A stretch of DNA of 64,000 nt, from contig NZ_CP010849.1 in the NCBI RefSeq assembly GCF_000931445.1, positions 7,316,001 through 7,380,000 of the forward strand, in the 5' to 3' direction. Positions 20,333 through 28,894 of the stretch are shown here, in pieces (the first letter of the stretch is position 1; each line of letters starts with the position of its first letter). This DNA is from Streptomyces cyaneogriseus subsp. noncyanogenus (GTDB taxonomy: Bacteria > Actinomycetota > Actinomycetes > Streptomycetales > Streptomycetaceae). The position numbers and the translations under genes are program-made. The notes under the pieces were generated by a model. The model saw only the letters and a program-made list of their open reading frames with translations. It had not been told where the DNA came from and ran no database searches.

Positions 20333-21213
20333 GCGCTGGTTCCTCCGTAGATGTGAAAGCCCTTGCCGGTCTTGCGGCCGTGGTCGCCGGACCGCACCTT
20401 CTCCACCAGCAGGTCGCAGGCGAGGTATCCGTCGTCCTGGGTGCGGTCGTGCAGGACCCGCAGGGTGTCGACGACGTTGTCGAGGCCGATCAGGTCGGCG
20501 GTGGCGAGGGGGCCGGTGGGGTGCCCGAAGCAGCCGGTGAACACCTGGTCGACGGCTTCCGCCGACGCGCGCCCCTCCTCGACCAGCCGGGCCGCGTCGT
20601 TGATGACGCGCATCAGGATCCGGTTGGAGACGAAGCCGGGGCCGTCCCCGACCAGCACCTCCTCCCGGTCCAGCGCGGCCAGCAGCGAACGCAGCGCGGC
20701 CATCGCGGCGTCACCGGTGCGCGGGCCGCGTACCACCTCCACCGCCCGGATCAGATAGGGCGGGTTCATGAAGTGGGTGCCGACGACGTCCTGCGGCCGG
20801 GTGGTGCGGCCGGCCAGCTCGTCCACCGGGATGGCCGAGGTGTTGGAGGTGATCAGGGTCCCGGGAGCCACCGCGGCGCAGATCTCCGCCAGTGCCTTCG
20901 CCTTGGCGTCGGTGGTCTCGGTCACCGCCTCGATGACGGCGTCGGCGTCCCGCAGATCGTCGTAGGAGGTGCTGAGGGTCAGGTGTCCGGTGGCGCCCTT
21001 GGGGAGCTTGCCCATCAGGCGGGCGAAGCCCAGCTCCCGGCGCACCGCGTCCCGCGCCCGGCGCAGCCGCTCCTCGTGGATGTCGAGGAGCAGCACCGGA
21101 ACACCATGGCCGACGGCGAGCGTGGCGATCCCCGCGCCCATCACACCCGCGCCCACGATCGCCAGCTTGCGGCTGGTCCAAGCCCCGTTCATCGTCGTCC
21201 CGTCTGTCGTCAC
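20329..21213 (-). CDS. FkbK-like 3-hydroxyacyl dehydrogenase
   Basis: A protein of 294 residues from GTG 21213, which overlaps the KS-reductase stop as GTGA like its operon neighbours; ATG 21192 would give 287 residues and is an alternative. The N-terminal Rossmann site is KLAIVGAGVMGAGIA. The family signatures follow: SNTSAIPV, THFMNPPYLIRAVEVV with the catalytic His, and GPGFVSNRILMRVINDA in the C-terminal domain. It belongs to the 3-hydroxybutyryl-CoA dehydrogenase family. In FkbK it oxidises the primary alcohol of glyceryl-ACP. With the FkbH-, FkbI- and FkbJ-like genes it makes a full set for hydroxymalonyl-ACP. Confidence 0.9.
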   Translation of the reverse strand: MTTDGTTMNGAWTSRKLAIVGAGVMGAGIATLAVGHGVPVLLLDIHEERLRRARDAVRRELGFARLMGKLPKGATGHLTLSTSYDDLRDADAVIEAVTETTDAKAKALAEICAAVAPGTLITSNTSAIPVDELAGRTTRPQDVVGTHFMNPPYLIRAVEVVRGPRTGDAAMAALRSLLAALDREEVLVGDGPGFVSNRILMRVINDAARLVEEGRASAEAVDQVFTGCFGHPTGPLATADLIGLDNVVDTLRVLHDRTQDDGYLACDLLVEKVRSGDHGRKTGKGFHIYGGTSA

Positions 21214-24200
21214 TGGGTCTTCCCGTCTTCCGCCCGCGCCGCGTCCCCCGCCTCCTGCGGCAGGCCGGTCAGCAGGCCGGTGAACTCCGGGCGTCCGGCC
21301 AGGTAGCGCAGGGTGTGCAGGGCCCGTCGGCCGTCCAGCCGCGGGTCGAGGCCGGCCGCGCGCAGCCAGTCCTGCCACTGGCCGCTCTCGACCGACCAGC
21401 GGGGTGCGTCGACGCCGTTGTCCTCGTAGAGCGCCATGCTGGACAGCACCGGGTCGCCGGTGGCGAGCGCCCGCTCGGACACCAGCCGTACCCACTCCTC
21501 GCCGGAGACACCGCGGGTCGGCAGGCCCATGGCGGCCAGCTCCGCGAAGAGTTCCGGGAGCGTGCCGCCGGACTCGCCCACCAGGTGGTAGGCCCGGCCC
21601 ACCGATCCGGGGCGCGTGCCCAGCTCGACGACGGCCCGGGCGACCAGATCGACCGGGGCGATCGCGAGCCGGTTGTCGTCCGCCGGGTGGGCGCCGACGG
21701 CCAGGCAGGCGGCGACCAGACGCCACAGCATGTCCAGGTCGTTGCAGGCCCCGGTGGTGGTGGCGCCGGCGATGAGCCCGGGGCGGAACACCCGCACCCG
21801 CATGCCGTCGCGCTCGGCCTTCTCCAGGATCCGCTCGCTGACCCACTTCGACGTCCCGTAACCGCCGGCCGCCGGGTCCAGGGGCTGTTCCCGGCGCTCC
21901 AGGAGCCGGTCTCCCGTGCCCAGGGCCCGGCCGCACGCGGCCAGGGTGGAGACGTAGCTGATGTCCAGGATCCCGTGGGCCCGCATCCAGCCGAGCAGTT
22001 CGTGCGTGGCCAGGGTGTTGGCGGCGCGCAGCACGGGATACGGCTCGGTGAAGACCACGTGTGCCGCACAGTGCAGCACATGGCCGATCCGGCGGCCCAG
22101 CTCGCCGTCCCGGTAGCTCTCGCAGACCTCGGCGATCCCGCTCAGATCGCCCGGTACGACATGCACCCGCCGCGGGTCGGGCTCGGGCAGCCTGAAGCGC
22201 CGCGCCGCCTCCCGCAGCCGCCTGCGGCCGTGCGCCTCGTCCCGGGCGCGCACCAGGCAGTAGATCCGGCCCTCGGTCCGCCGGATCAGCTCGTCCAGCA
22301 GGAAGGCGCCGACGAATCCGGTCGCGCCGGTGAGCAGTACGTCCCGGCCGGGCTCACCCGCGCGGGGCCGCAGCGGGGGCAGCTCCCGGGCGAGGTCGGC
22401 GTCGATCAGACCGCTGTCGGCCGCCTCGCCCGTCCCGCGGCCGCCCTTGGCGGACCAGCCGCGGATGGCGTCGGCGACCCGGACGACGGTGGCCTGGCTG
22501 CCGCCGAGCCGGTGCAGGTTGAGCAGCATGCCGTACCGGCTCTGCACCTCCAGCACCATGCGCAGCCCGAGCAGCGAGTTGCCGCCGAGCGAGCCGAACT
22601 CGTCGTGCGGGCCGATGCCGCGCACGCCGAACAGCTCCTCCCACAGGGCCAGCAGTTCGCCCTCCAGACCGCCCGGCCCGCGGTCCGTGGCCGCGGCCTC
22701 GGGCGGCGCGGTGGTGGCGTCCGGGGCGGCCGCGGGGGCGTCCAGGGTGATGCCGTCCAGCGCCGAGTAGCGGCGGCGGGTGAACGGGTAGGTGGGCAGC
22801 GCGACCCGCCGGCCGGTACCGTCGTCGTACGTCCTGTCCAGGGGGACGCCGTGCAGCCACGCGTCGGCGAGAGCGGCCGCCACCAGATCGGCGGGCTCCT
22901 GCGCGCTGTCCGGACCGACGCGCAGCACATGCCGGCCGGGTCCTGGTTCGGCGTCACCGACCACCAGCAGATAGGCGTCGGAAGGCAGTGACGCGGGGAT
23001 CGCGTCGTGCCGCTCCGCCCGGCCGCCGAGCCCCGCGAGCAGCGCCGGGAGCACCTGGCGGGCCGCCTCCCTGGGGGCCGTTACCGCGACCACGGCCCTG
23101 CGCGGCTGGGCGCGCACGGTGCGGGCCGCGGGCGGCCGGGGCAGTCTCAGGGCGTCGGCCAGCCGGTCGGGGGCGGCGGCCACCACCCGCCGTTCGGCGA
23201 AGTCGTGCCGGCCGGTGCGCAGGGTGTGGGCGATGTCGGCGGGCGCGTGAGGGCCCTGCTCGATCTCGTCGGCCAGCATGCGGGAGAGCCGGTCGAGTTC
23301 GGTACGGGTCCGGGCCGAGAGCTGGAGCCGGATCACCGGCCGCGCGGAGGCGCGGGGACGGGTCGGGGCAGGTGGCGGGGCCAGCACGACGGCCGCGTTG
23401 GTGCCGCCCAGGCCCATCGAGTTCACCAGCACCTGCCGGTCCGCCTCGGCGCAGTGGCGCAACTCGGTGGGGATGTGGAACGGGCTGACGGCGAGCACGC
23501 CCGGGTCGCGGGGCCGTTCGAACATCGGGTGGGGGACCAGATGGCCGGTGCGCACCACGTGGACGGCCTTGATCAGACCGGCGATCCCGGCCGCGGAGCC
23601 GGCGTGCCCGATGTTCGCCTTGACCGTGCCGAGCGCGCAGTACCGGCTGTCCGAGGAGGTGGCCCGCAGCCCGTCGATGAGACCGCGCAGCTCCACCTGG
23701 TCGCCGAGCGGGGTGCCCGAGCCGTGCGCCTCGACATAGCGGAGCTGGTCCGCGGTCACCTCCGCCACGCCGAGGGCGCCGGCCACCACGTCGGCCACAC
23801 CGGCGGGACTCGGCGCGGTGAATCCGGGCCGGGCGCCCCCGTCGTTGCCGACCGCGCTGCCGCGGATCACCGCGAGGACGGGATCGCCGTCGGCGAGCGC
23901 GTCGGCCAGCCGGCGCAGGACGACGACGCCGACGCCGGAGCCGGCCCCGGTGCCGGAGGAGCGGATGTCGAAGGCCCGGCAGTAGCCGTCCTCGGACAGC
24001 ACGCCGCCCGGCTGGTAGCGGTACCCGGCGGGCGGGTGAGCCAGTCCGGTGCCGCCGGCCATCGCGATGTCGCACTCCTCGGCGAGCAGGCTGATCACCG
24101 CGTAGTGCACGGCGGTCAGCGACGAGGAGCAGGCGGTCTGCACGGCCACCGACGGGCCGCGCAGTCCGAGTTTGTAGGCGACGCGCGCGGCCATGAAGTC

Positions 24201-24668
24201 CGCGGATCCGCCGAGTTGCAAGGTCAGGTCGCCCAGTGCGGCGGCGCCTTCGGCGCGGGCCCGGGCGTACTGCAGCATGGCGGCGTAGGAGCTGTGGCTG
24301 GTCCCGGCGAACACGCCGATGCGGGGGCCGGTCTCGTCGTGGGGCGGATGACCGGACCGCTCCAGGGCCTCCCAGCAGACCTCCAGGAACAACCGCTGCT
24401 GGGGATCGATGAGTTCGGCTTCCACCGGGGGGTAGCCGAAGAACTCGGCGGCGAACTGCTCGGCGTCGGGCAGCGTCCCGGCGCGCGCGACGAAGTCGGC
24501 GGCGGCCGACGTCTCGGGGTCCACCCCGGCGCGGCGCAACTCCTCCTCAGGGATGTCCCGGATCGAGACCCGGCCCTTGTCCAGGTTGTCCCAGAACTCC
24601 TGCGGGGTCACGGCGTCCGGGAAGCGGCAGCCGACGCCCACCACCGCGATGGCGGTCTCGGTGTTCAT
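21210..24668 (-). CDS. AT-less polyketide synthase: KS-carrier-thioester reductase
   Basis: A protein of 1,152 residues from ATG 24668. The ketosynthase spans about residues 5-430 with its full triad: Cys180 (ACSSS), His315 (EAHGSGTPLGD) and His355 (NIGHAGSAAG). From 436 to 620 there is no acyltransferase: no GHSxG motif is present, yet the sequence ends with the usual post-AT segment LPTYPFTRRRY (625-634), so the AT looks lost or reduced. A carrier follows (LGGNSLL, Ser698). The rest is an NAD(P)H-dependent thioester reductase of the SDR type (LLTGATGFVGAFL near 779, YGTSKWVSE with Tyr and Lys). It would condense one extender supplied on a separate ACP, then release an aldehyde or alcohol by reduction. 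The neighbouring hydroxymalonyl-ACP set is the likely extender source. Confidence 0.9.
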   Translation of the reverse strand: MNTETAIAVVGVGCRFPDAVTPQEFWDNLDKGRVSIRDIPEEELRRAGVDPETSAAADFVARAGTLPDAEQFAAEFFGYPPVEAELIDPQQRLFLEVCWEALERSGHPPHDETGPRIGVFAGTSHSSYAAMLQYARARAEGAAALGDLTLQLGGSADFMAARVAYKLGLRGPSVAVQTACSSSLTAVHYAVISLLAEECDIAMAGGTGLAHPPAGYRYQPGGVLSEDGYCRAFDIRSSGTGAGSGVGVVVLRRLADALADGDPVLAVIRGSAVGNDGGARPGFTAPSPAGVADVVAGALGVAEVTADQLRYVEAHGSGTPLGDQVELRGLIDGLRATSSDSRYCALGTVKANIGHAGSAAGIAGLIKAVHVVRTGHLVPHPMFERPRDPGVLAVSPFHIPTELRHCAEADRQVLVNSMGLGGTNAAVVLAPPPAPTRPRASARPVIRLQLSARTRTELDRLSRMLADEIEQGPHAPADIAHTLRTGRHDFAERRVVAAAPDRLADALRLPRPPAARTVRAQPRRAVVAVTAPREAARQVLPALLAGLGGRAERHDAIPASLPSDAYLLVVGDAEPGPGRHVLRVGPDSAQEPADLVAAALADAWLHGVPLDRTYDDGTGRRVALPTYPFTRRRYSALDGITLDAPAAAPDATTAPPEAAATDRGPGGLEGELLALWEELFGVRGIGPHDEFGSLGGNSLLGLRMVLEVQSRYGMLLNLHRLGGSQATVVRVADAIRGWSAKGGRGTGEAADSGLIDADLARELPPLRPRAGEPGRDVLLTGATGFVGAFLLDELIRRTEGRIYCLVRARDEAHGRRRLREAARRFRLPEPDPRRVHVVPGDLSGIAEVCESYRDGELGRRIGHVLHCAAHVVFTEPYPVLRAANTLATHELLGWMRAHGILDISYVSTLAACGRALGTGDRLLERREQPLDPAAGGYGTSKWVSERILEKAERDGMRVRVFRPGLIAGATTTGACNDLDMLWRLVAACLAVGAHPADDNRLAIAPVDLVARAVVELGTRPGSVGRAYHLVGESGGTLPELFAELAAMGLPTRGVSGEEWVRLVSERALATGDPVLSSMALYEDNGVDAPRWSVESGQWQDWLRAAGLDPRLDGRRALHTLRYLAGRPEFTGLLTGLPQEAGDAARAEDGKTQ

Positions 24669-25108
24669 CGGGCGGCGGATCCTTCCGGCTGCGCCTCGGG
24701 GCGGGCGGGCGCGCCGTCGCCGCGGCCCCGGCGGCCCGCACCGAGCAGCTTCCCCCGGCCGGGGGCCGCGGGCGGCGCCGGGCGGCTGTCGGGCTCGTAG
24801 CCGGGGTCGAGCAGCTTGGCCTGCATCAGGACGGTGTCATGGCGGAAGAGTTCGGCGACGTCCAGCTCCCGGCCGGTGAGATCGGCGAGTTCGTCGGCGA
24901 GCATGACCAGCAGCATCGAGGTGCCGCCCGCGTCGAAGAAACCGGTGTCCAGGGGTGCCGTGTCGATGCACAGCACGTTCTCCCACGCTTGGCGCACGAG
25001 CCGGACGGGGTCGGGGACGGGCTCGGGCTCGGGGGAGGCCCCCGGTGCGGTGAGGGGCTGCCGGTCGGGTATGACTCCGCCGTCGGGGTCGGCTGCGTTG
25101 TTCGGCAT
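24665..25108 (-). CDS. Free carrier protein with a charged C-terminal tail
   Basis: A protein of 147 residues from ATG 25108, with GGAGG 5 bases upstream; its stop overlaps the KS gene start (ATGA). The carrier domain covers about residues 33-100, with GGTSMLL (Ser64) of peptidyl-carrier style. The tail, from about residue 105, is rich in Pro, Gly and Arg and looks disordered, possibly a docking element to the KS protein. It may be loaded by the stand-alone adenylation enzyme at 13921-15534 or receive the NRPS product before the KS step. Both are inferences from context. Confidence 0.85.
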   Translation of the reverse strand: MPNNAADPDGGVIPDRQPLTAPGASPEPEPVPDPVRLVRQAWENVLCIDTAPLDTGFFDAGGTSMLLVMLADELADLTGRELDVAELFRHDTVLMQAKLLDPGYEPDSRPAPPAAPGRGKLLGAGRRGRGDGAPARPEAQPEGSAAR

Positions 25109-25150
25109 CAGGGCCTCCGGGAAGGGAACGGGGTCGACATGCGGGGCCGC

Positions 25151-25996
25151 TCAGCCACGGCCGGCGCTTCGCGCCTGCCGCGCGGCGTCGAAGAGCCGCT
25201 TGGTCTCGGCCAGTGACCTGGCGACCTTGTCGTAGGCGTTCTCCGGGTCGGTGAAGGGGCCCACCTCCACGCCGATCCACTCGGCTTCCACGGTGAGGAG
25301 CTGCTCGGTGAAAGCCGGCAGGTCGGCCACGCCGTCGCCCGGCGGGAGGTGCTCGTGGTACTTGCCGTTGGAGTCGGAGAAGTCGACGCTGTTCACCCGC
25401 TGGGGCAGCCGGCCGACCTCGGCGGCGGGCACGCCCTGCACCACCAGGTGCGAGACGTCGATGTTGGCCTTGAGGTCCGGCGAGGCCACGTCGTCCAGCA
25501 ACCGCACCAGCGCGTCCACATCGGGGACGAAGGCGCTGTCCAGCGGCTCGGGCTTGACGCTGAGCTGGATGCCACGGGATCGCGCGTGGTCGGCGAGACG
25601 GCGCAGCGAGTCCACCAGGATCTGCCACTGCGCCTCCTCCGGCCACATGCTGCGCCAGATCCATTCGCCGAGCAGCATCTTCATCACATGGCCGCCCAGT
25701 TCCCGGGTGAGGTCGATGTGGGCCTCGGTCCGGGAGAGGTTGAACTCCCTGACGACGTCGCGGTGGTCGCTCAGCCCGAAGGCGTGGCAGGCCGTGAGGC
25801 AGATGGGCAGGCCCACCGCGTCCGCGTCGTCGCGCAGTTGGAGCAGTCGTTCGGGTTTGAGGTCCATCGCCTCTTCGACGATGCACAGCCATTCGGCTCC
25901 GGATGAGGCGGCGGCGCGCCAGGCGTCGCGTCCCTGATACGTGGAGCCGTAGAAGGCCTGGTCCACCAGGAGGCCAAGTCGGTGTCGCTCGGTCAT
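25151..25996 (-). CDS. Sugar isomerase/epimerase-like TIM-barrel protein
   Basis: A protein of 281 residues from ATG 25996, with GGAG 8 bases upstream. It matches the xylose-isomerase-like TIM-barrel superfamily (hydroxypyruvate isomerase, inosose dehydratase and endonuclease IV relatives). Possible metal ligands are Glu in KPEPLD, Asp/His in NIDVSHL and His in NGKYHEHLPPG. It is the first gene of the operon that ends at 13921. One idea is that it reshapes a C3 or sugar precursor for the glyceryl/hydroxymalonyl unit, as hydroxypyruvate isomerase acts on C3 acids. That is speculative; the superfamily is functionally broad. Confidence 0.78.
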   Translation of the reverse strand: MTERHRLGLLVDQAFYGSTYQGRDAWRAAASSGAEWLCIVEEAMDLKPERLLQLRDDADAVGLPICLTACHAFGLSDHRDVVREFNLSRTEAHIDLTRELGGHVMKMLLGEWIWRSMWPEEAQWQILVDSLRRLADHARSRGIQLSVKPEPLDSAFVPDVDALVRLLDDVASPDLKANIDVSHLVVQGVPAAEVGRLPQRVNSVDFSDSNGKYHEHLPPGDGVADLPAFTEQLLTVEAEWIGVEVGPFTDPENAYDKVARSLAETKRLFDAARQARSAGRG

Positions 25997-26074
25997 GGCT
26001 TCACTCCGCTCGTTGCTCGATGCAGTCCTGGCGTCCGCCGAACTCCCGTCCGTGGGTTTTCCGCCGGACTCCCG

Positions 26075-26097
26075 TCCGTGGATTTACCGTCCACGGA
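26075..26097. promoter_or_regulatory. Inverted repeat, possible operator of the biosynthetic operon
   Basis: TCCGTGGA, 7 bases, then TCCACGGA: perfect 8-base arms, 79 bases upstream of the first operon start (25996). A half-copy with the same GTCCGTGG core lies about 26 bases away at 26049-26056. The spacing fits a dimeric regulator site, but no regulator gene is present in this locus. Confidence 0.4.
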
Positions 26098-26530
26098 TTT
26101 CCGGGCCCGGAGAATTCGAGCGTGCGAAGGCCGCTCTGGAGTGGCAGACAATGTCTACTCCGCGCCCACGCAAAGAGGCAGTGCGTCGCTCGACGCTTCA
26201 CCGGCGGCTCGTAAGCCAGACCCGTTCGTCATGTGTGGTTTTCAGTGACTGGCAGCGCTGAGAGTCAGGTGCGGCAGGCAGGGGCGCGCGACCCTGGATG
26301 GATGATTTCCGTGGAATCGGCCGGGCAGGCCGCGACGGCCGGCTCCGGCCCGTCGAGCGGGGGCGGTCGACGCCGCTCCCGCCTCTTCGTCACTTGCGAA
26401 CACGCTCAGTTCCCCCGCAGAACGTCGAGTTGACGCATCGCCATGTCGTGATCGAACACTTGGATGCTAGCACGATGGCCCGTGCGGGGGCCGCTGGTCA
26501 GCGATCTGCCGGTGCGGATCACATGCTCGG

Positions 26531-26560
26531 CCCGCCCGGCGGATCGCTCCGCCGGGCGGG
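26531..26560. terminator. Strong GC hairpin, orphan terminator candidate
   Basis: A perfect 13-base stem (26531-26543 with 26548-26560) closes a 4-base TCGC loop. No T-run follows on either strand, which is common in actinobacteria. No intact gene ends nearby; on the minus strand it would follow the phosphotransferase remnant at 27079 by about 500 bases. Confidence 0.45.
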
Positions 26561-27078
26561 CGGCACGCCGTCTCGAGCGGCCTCACGAGCGCCCGTACCG
26601 CGAGCCGGTCGAACGCCGGTGAGGACGGCCGCCGCAGGCTCGGGAACGCCGTCGCCGGGCCGGTGCCGGCGGGGAGGAGGAGCGGGCGCGGGCGGCTTTT
26701 CCGGTGGCCCGGGAACGGGCGCCGGGTGGAGCCCGGCCGGGAGGCGGAGATCGAAAGATTGAACATGAAATCGTCGTCTGGTGCCCCTTGTCCCGTTGCT
26801 TTGTCACGGTGAACGCAACGCCGGATTCAGTGATAGCGGATGAATACACGAGCGATCGGTCGATCCGCTCCATTGACGGCCTGTCGGATTTCATGTGAAC
26901 TCTGCGCGGTTCTGCGGGAACACACGGATTGCCGACCGTAGACGCGACCTCGGCTCCGGCACGAATGGATCCGGCCGCGGCCCGGGCTCCACGACGCCCG
27001 GCCCGGGCCCGGGCGAGCGGCCGGCCTCACCGTGCCGCCGATCACCCACCGGCGGGTGCGCTCGGGGGGCTGCCGCCG

Positions 27079-27420
27079 TCAGCCGATGAGGGCCTGGGTG
27101 ATCTGCCGCGTGGTCTGCGCGGCGAACCGGGGGTCGACGGCGGCGTAGGCGGTATAGGCGTTCAGACGGCGCTGAGGCGGCCGTCGGGACGGCCAGGGGA
27201 AGGCGCGGGGCGAGTCGGGGCAGCCACTCGAACTCCTTCCGGGCCTGCCCGACGGCTCCGGCGTGGCGGGGCAGCCGGACCGACAGCTCCTCGCCCAGCC
27301 GGTAGATCGCATGATCGGAGCCGGCCGGGCGGAGAGGCACCAGGGGCAGCCCCGCCCACTGCGGGAACCGAGTGTCGACCAGGCGCCTGACCGGTTCCCC
27401 GTCGATCCGGGGCGGGCGTC
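27079..27420 (-). pseudogene. Remnant of an aminoglycoside phosphotransferase-family gene
   Basis: On the minus strand from about 27410 the frame reads the usual N-terminus of this kinase family: RRLVDTRFPQWAGLPL, then GSDHAIYRLGEELSVRLPR (ATP-site beta strands), then KEFEWLPRLAPRLPLAVP. After that the similarity stops. A different frame gives a short C-terminal-like tail (FAAQTTRQITQALIG) ending at the stop at 27079. Only about 110 of some 300 codons remain; the Brenner-type HGD and DFG motifs are gone, and no start codon with a ribosome site is visible. I read it as an internal deletion plus frameshift. Boundaries are approximate. Confidence 0.7.
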
Positions 27421-27762
27421 CGTGGTGCTCGCGGTTGCCAAGAGCATCTCCTGGGGCCGGCTCGCTCCGTGCGACGGGCAGTCGGAGCCATCACAGTGGC
27501 TCGCGGCTTGGCCGTCGACCGAATTTCTCGACACACGGCGCCCTCGTCCACGCATGGCCGGCATGCCGCCGTCACGGCCACCGGGGTGCGGTCCGGTGAC
27601 ATGGCGCGGGCGCGTTGCCCGGGACCGCGGGCGGGGCCGGGTGATCGACCGCGCGGTTCGCCCGTCGCAGGGTGCCACGAGCAGCGCGCCGTGTCGCGTC
27701 AACAGGCGTACGGCGGGTACTCGCGCCAGAGCGGAACCGTGTCCGTGCAGGGAGGGAACACA

Positions 27763-28185
27763 GTGGACGAATCGTCGGTGCGAGCGGTGGGCTGGGCGCG
27801 CTCGCTGCCCATGAACACCGGGCCCAAGGCGGCGCGCGACTGGGCGCGCGAACATCTGGAGACGCTGGAGTGGACCCGGGACACCCCGCAGACGGTCAAC
27901 GATGTACTGCTGACCGTGTCCGAGCTGGTCACCAACGCCCATGTGCACGCCCACTCCACCGCCCGGCTCGTGCTGACCTGGGACGGCCAGTGTCTGCACG
28001 TCGCCGTGCACGACGACGACACCACGCTGCCCACTCCTCGCGAACCCAGCCACGACCGCCCCGGCGGGCGGGGCATGTTCCTGGTCGACGCCCTGGCCGA
28101 CGACTGGGAGGCCCGTTCCTGCCCCACCGGCAAGTCGGTCACCGCCTGCTTCCGTCCACCGGAGGCGGCCGGCGACACCCGCTGA
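27763..28185 (+). CDS. ATP-binding protein of the anti-sigma/HATPase_c type
   Basis: A protein of 140 residues from GTG 27763, preceded by GGGAGGGAA. The GHKL fold is visible: N-box ELVTNAHVHAH, G1-like HVAVHDDD, and G2-like RPGGRGMFLVDALA. There is no sensor, phosphoacceptor or membrane part, so it belongs to the small stand-alone group numerous in Streptomyces, related to SpoIIAB/RsbW. Such proteins bind ATP and may hold sigma factors or anti-anti-sigma partners; none is encoded next door. It sits between the phosphotransferase remnant and a hemerythrin gene and seems independently transcribed. Confidence 0.88.
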   Translation: MDESSVRAVGWARSLPMNTGPKAARDWAREHLETLEWTRDTPQTVNDVLLTVSELVTNAHVHAHSTARLVLTWDGQCLHVAVHDDDTTLPTPREPSHDRPGGRGMFLVDALADDWEARSCPTGKSVTACFRPPEAAGDTR

Positions 28186-28355
28186 CCCGTCCGGCGGGCC
28201 GGGAGGCGGCGGGCACGCCGGGCGAGCGGGGACCCGGCCGGCACCGGCCGAAGTCGCGAGGCCGTCCACGGCAGCCGGAAGACGCACGTCTCACCTGCGA
28301 AAAGCCGGGTATTCGCGGGAGCGGACCACCGTAGCCCAAAGTGAGGAGAGCCGCT

Positions 28356-28853
28356 GTGTCGTCCACCGACGTCGTCGAACTCATCCTTCAGGACCACCGC
28401 CGCATGGAAGACCTCTTCCGCACCATGCGCAACATCGAAGCCGACCGGGCCGCCGCTCTGGAAGAGTTCGCGGACCTTCTCATCGCCCACGCATCGGCGG
28501 AGGAGGACAAGGTCTACCCCGCTCTGCGGCGCTACAAGAACGTGGACGGCGACGACGTGGACCACAGCGTCCACGAGCACCATGAGGCCAACGCGGCGCT
28601 GCTCGCCCTGCTGGAAGTGGAGGACACGGCTTCCGAAGAGTGGGAGGAGAAGCTGGAAGAACTCGTCACAGCGGTCAATCACCACGCGGACGAGGAGGAG
28701 CGGACCCTTCTCAACGACGCCCGCGAGAACGTCGGCGACGACCGCCGCGCCGAGTTGGGCCGGGCTTTCCGCGAGGCACGTGCGCAGTACCTGAAGGCGG
28801 ACTGCGGCAGCATCGAGAACGTGCGCAAGCTGGTGGCCGCCGCCGACGACTGA
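28356..28853 (+). CDS. Hemerythrin HHE-domain protein
   Basis: A protein of 165 residues from GTG 28356, chosen because GAGGAGAG lies 5 bases upstream; an earlier in-frame GTG at 28341 overlaps that ribosome site. Conserved metal ligands of the diiron four-helix fold are visible: QDHRRMEDLF, IAHASAEEDKVYPAL, HEHHEANAAL and VNHHADEEERTLL. The family binds O2, NO or iron in the cytoplasm. It is convergent with the ABC exporter 41 bases away. No operon partner indicates a specific role. Confidence 0.9.
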   Translation: MSSTDVVELILQDHRRMEDLFRTMRNIEADRAAALEEFADLLIAHASAEEDKVYPALRRYKNVDGDDVDHSVHEHHEANAALLALLEVEDTASEEWEEKLEELVTAVNHHADEEERTLLNDARENVGDDRRAELGRAFREARAQYLKADCGSIENVRKLVAAADD

Positions 28854-28894
28854 TCTCGTGCGGCGTCGGCGGCGGCCATGGGGAACCGTCCGGA

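Larger units (their letters stand above)
25997..27078. other. Non-coding or decayed stretch upstream of the biosynthetic operon
   Basis: About 1.1 kb with no convincing gene on either strand: open frames here lack codon bias, ribosome sites or family resemblance. It should hold the promoter for the operon starting at 25996. Two short direct repeats (ACTCCCGTCCGTGG at 26042-26055 and 26068-26081) and the inverted repeat at 26075-26097 lie 45-100 bases before that start. A strong hairpin lies at 26531-26560. The part 26750-26900 is richer in A and T than its surroundings. Confidence 0.5.

Noticed and set aside
26583..26894. 103-codon minus-strand frame with AT-richer codons
   Set aside because: There is no ribosome site, no family resemblance, and codon use is unlike genes nearby. 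It is better read as part of the decayed region.
27079..28287. 402-codon minus-strand frame opposite the ATP-binding protein
   Set aside because: Most of it is antisense to a well-supported gene. Only the last part, in mixed frames, reflects the phosphotransferase remnant.
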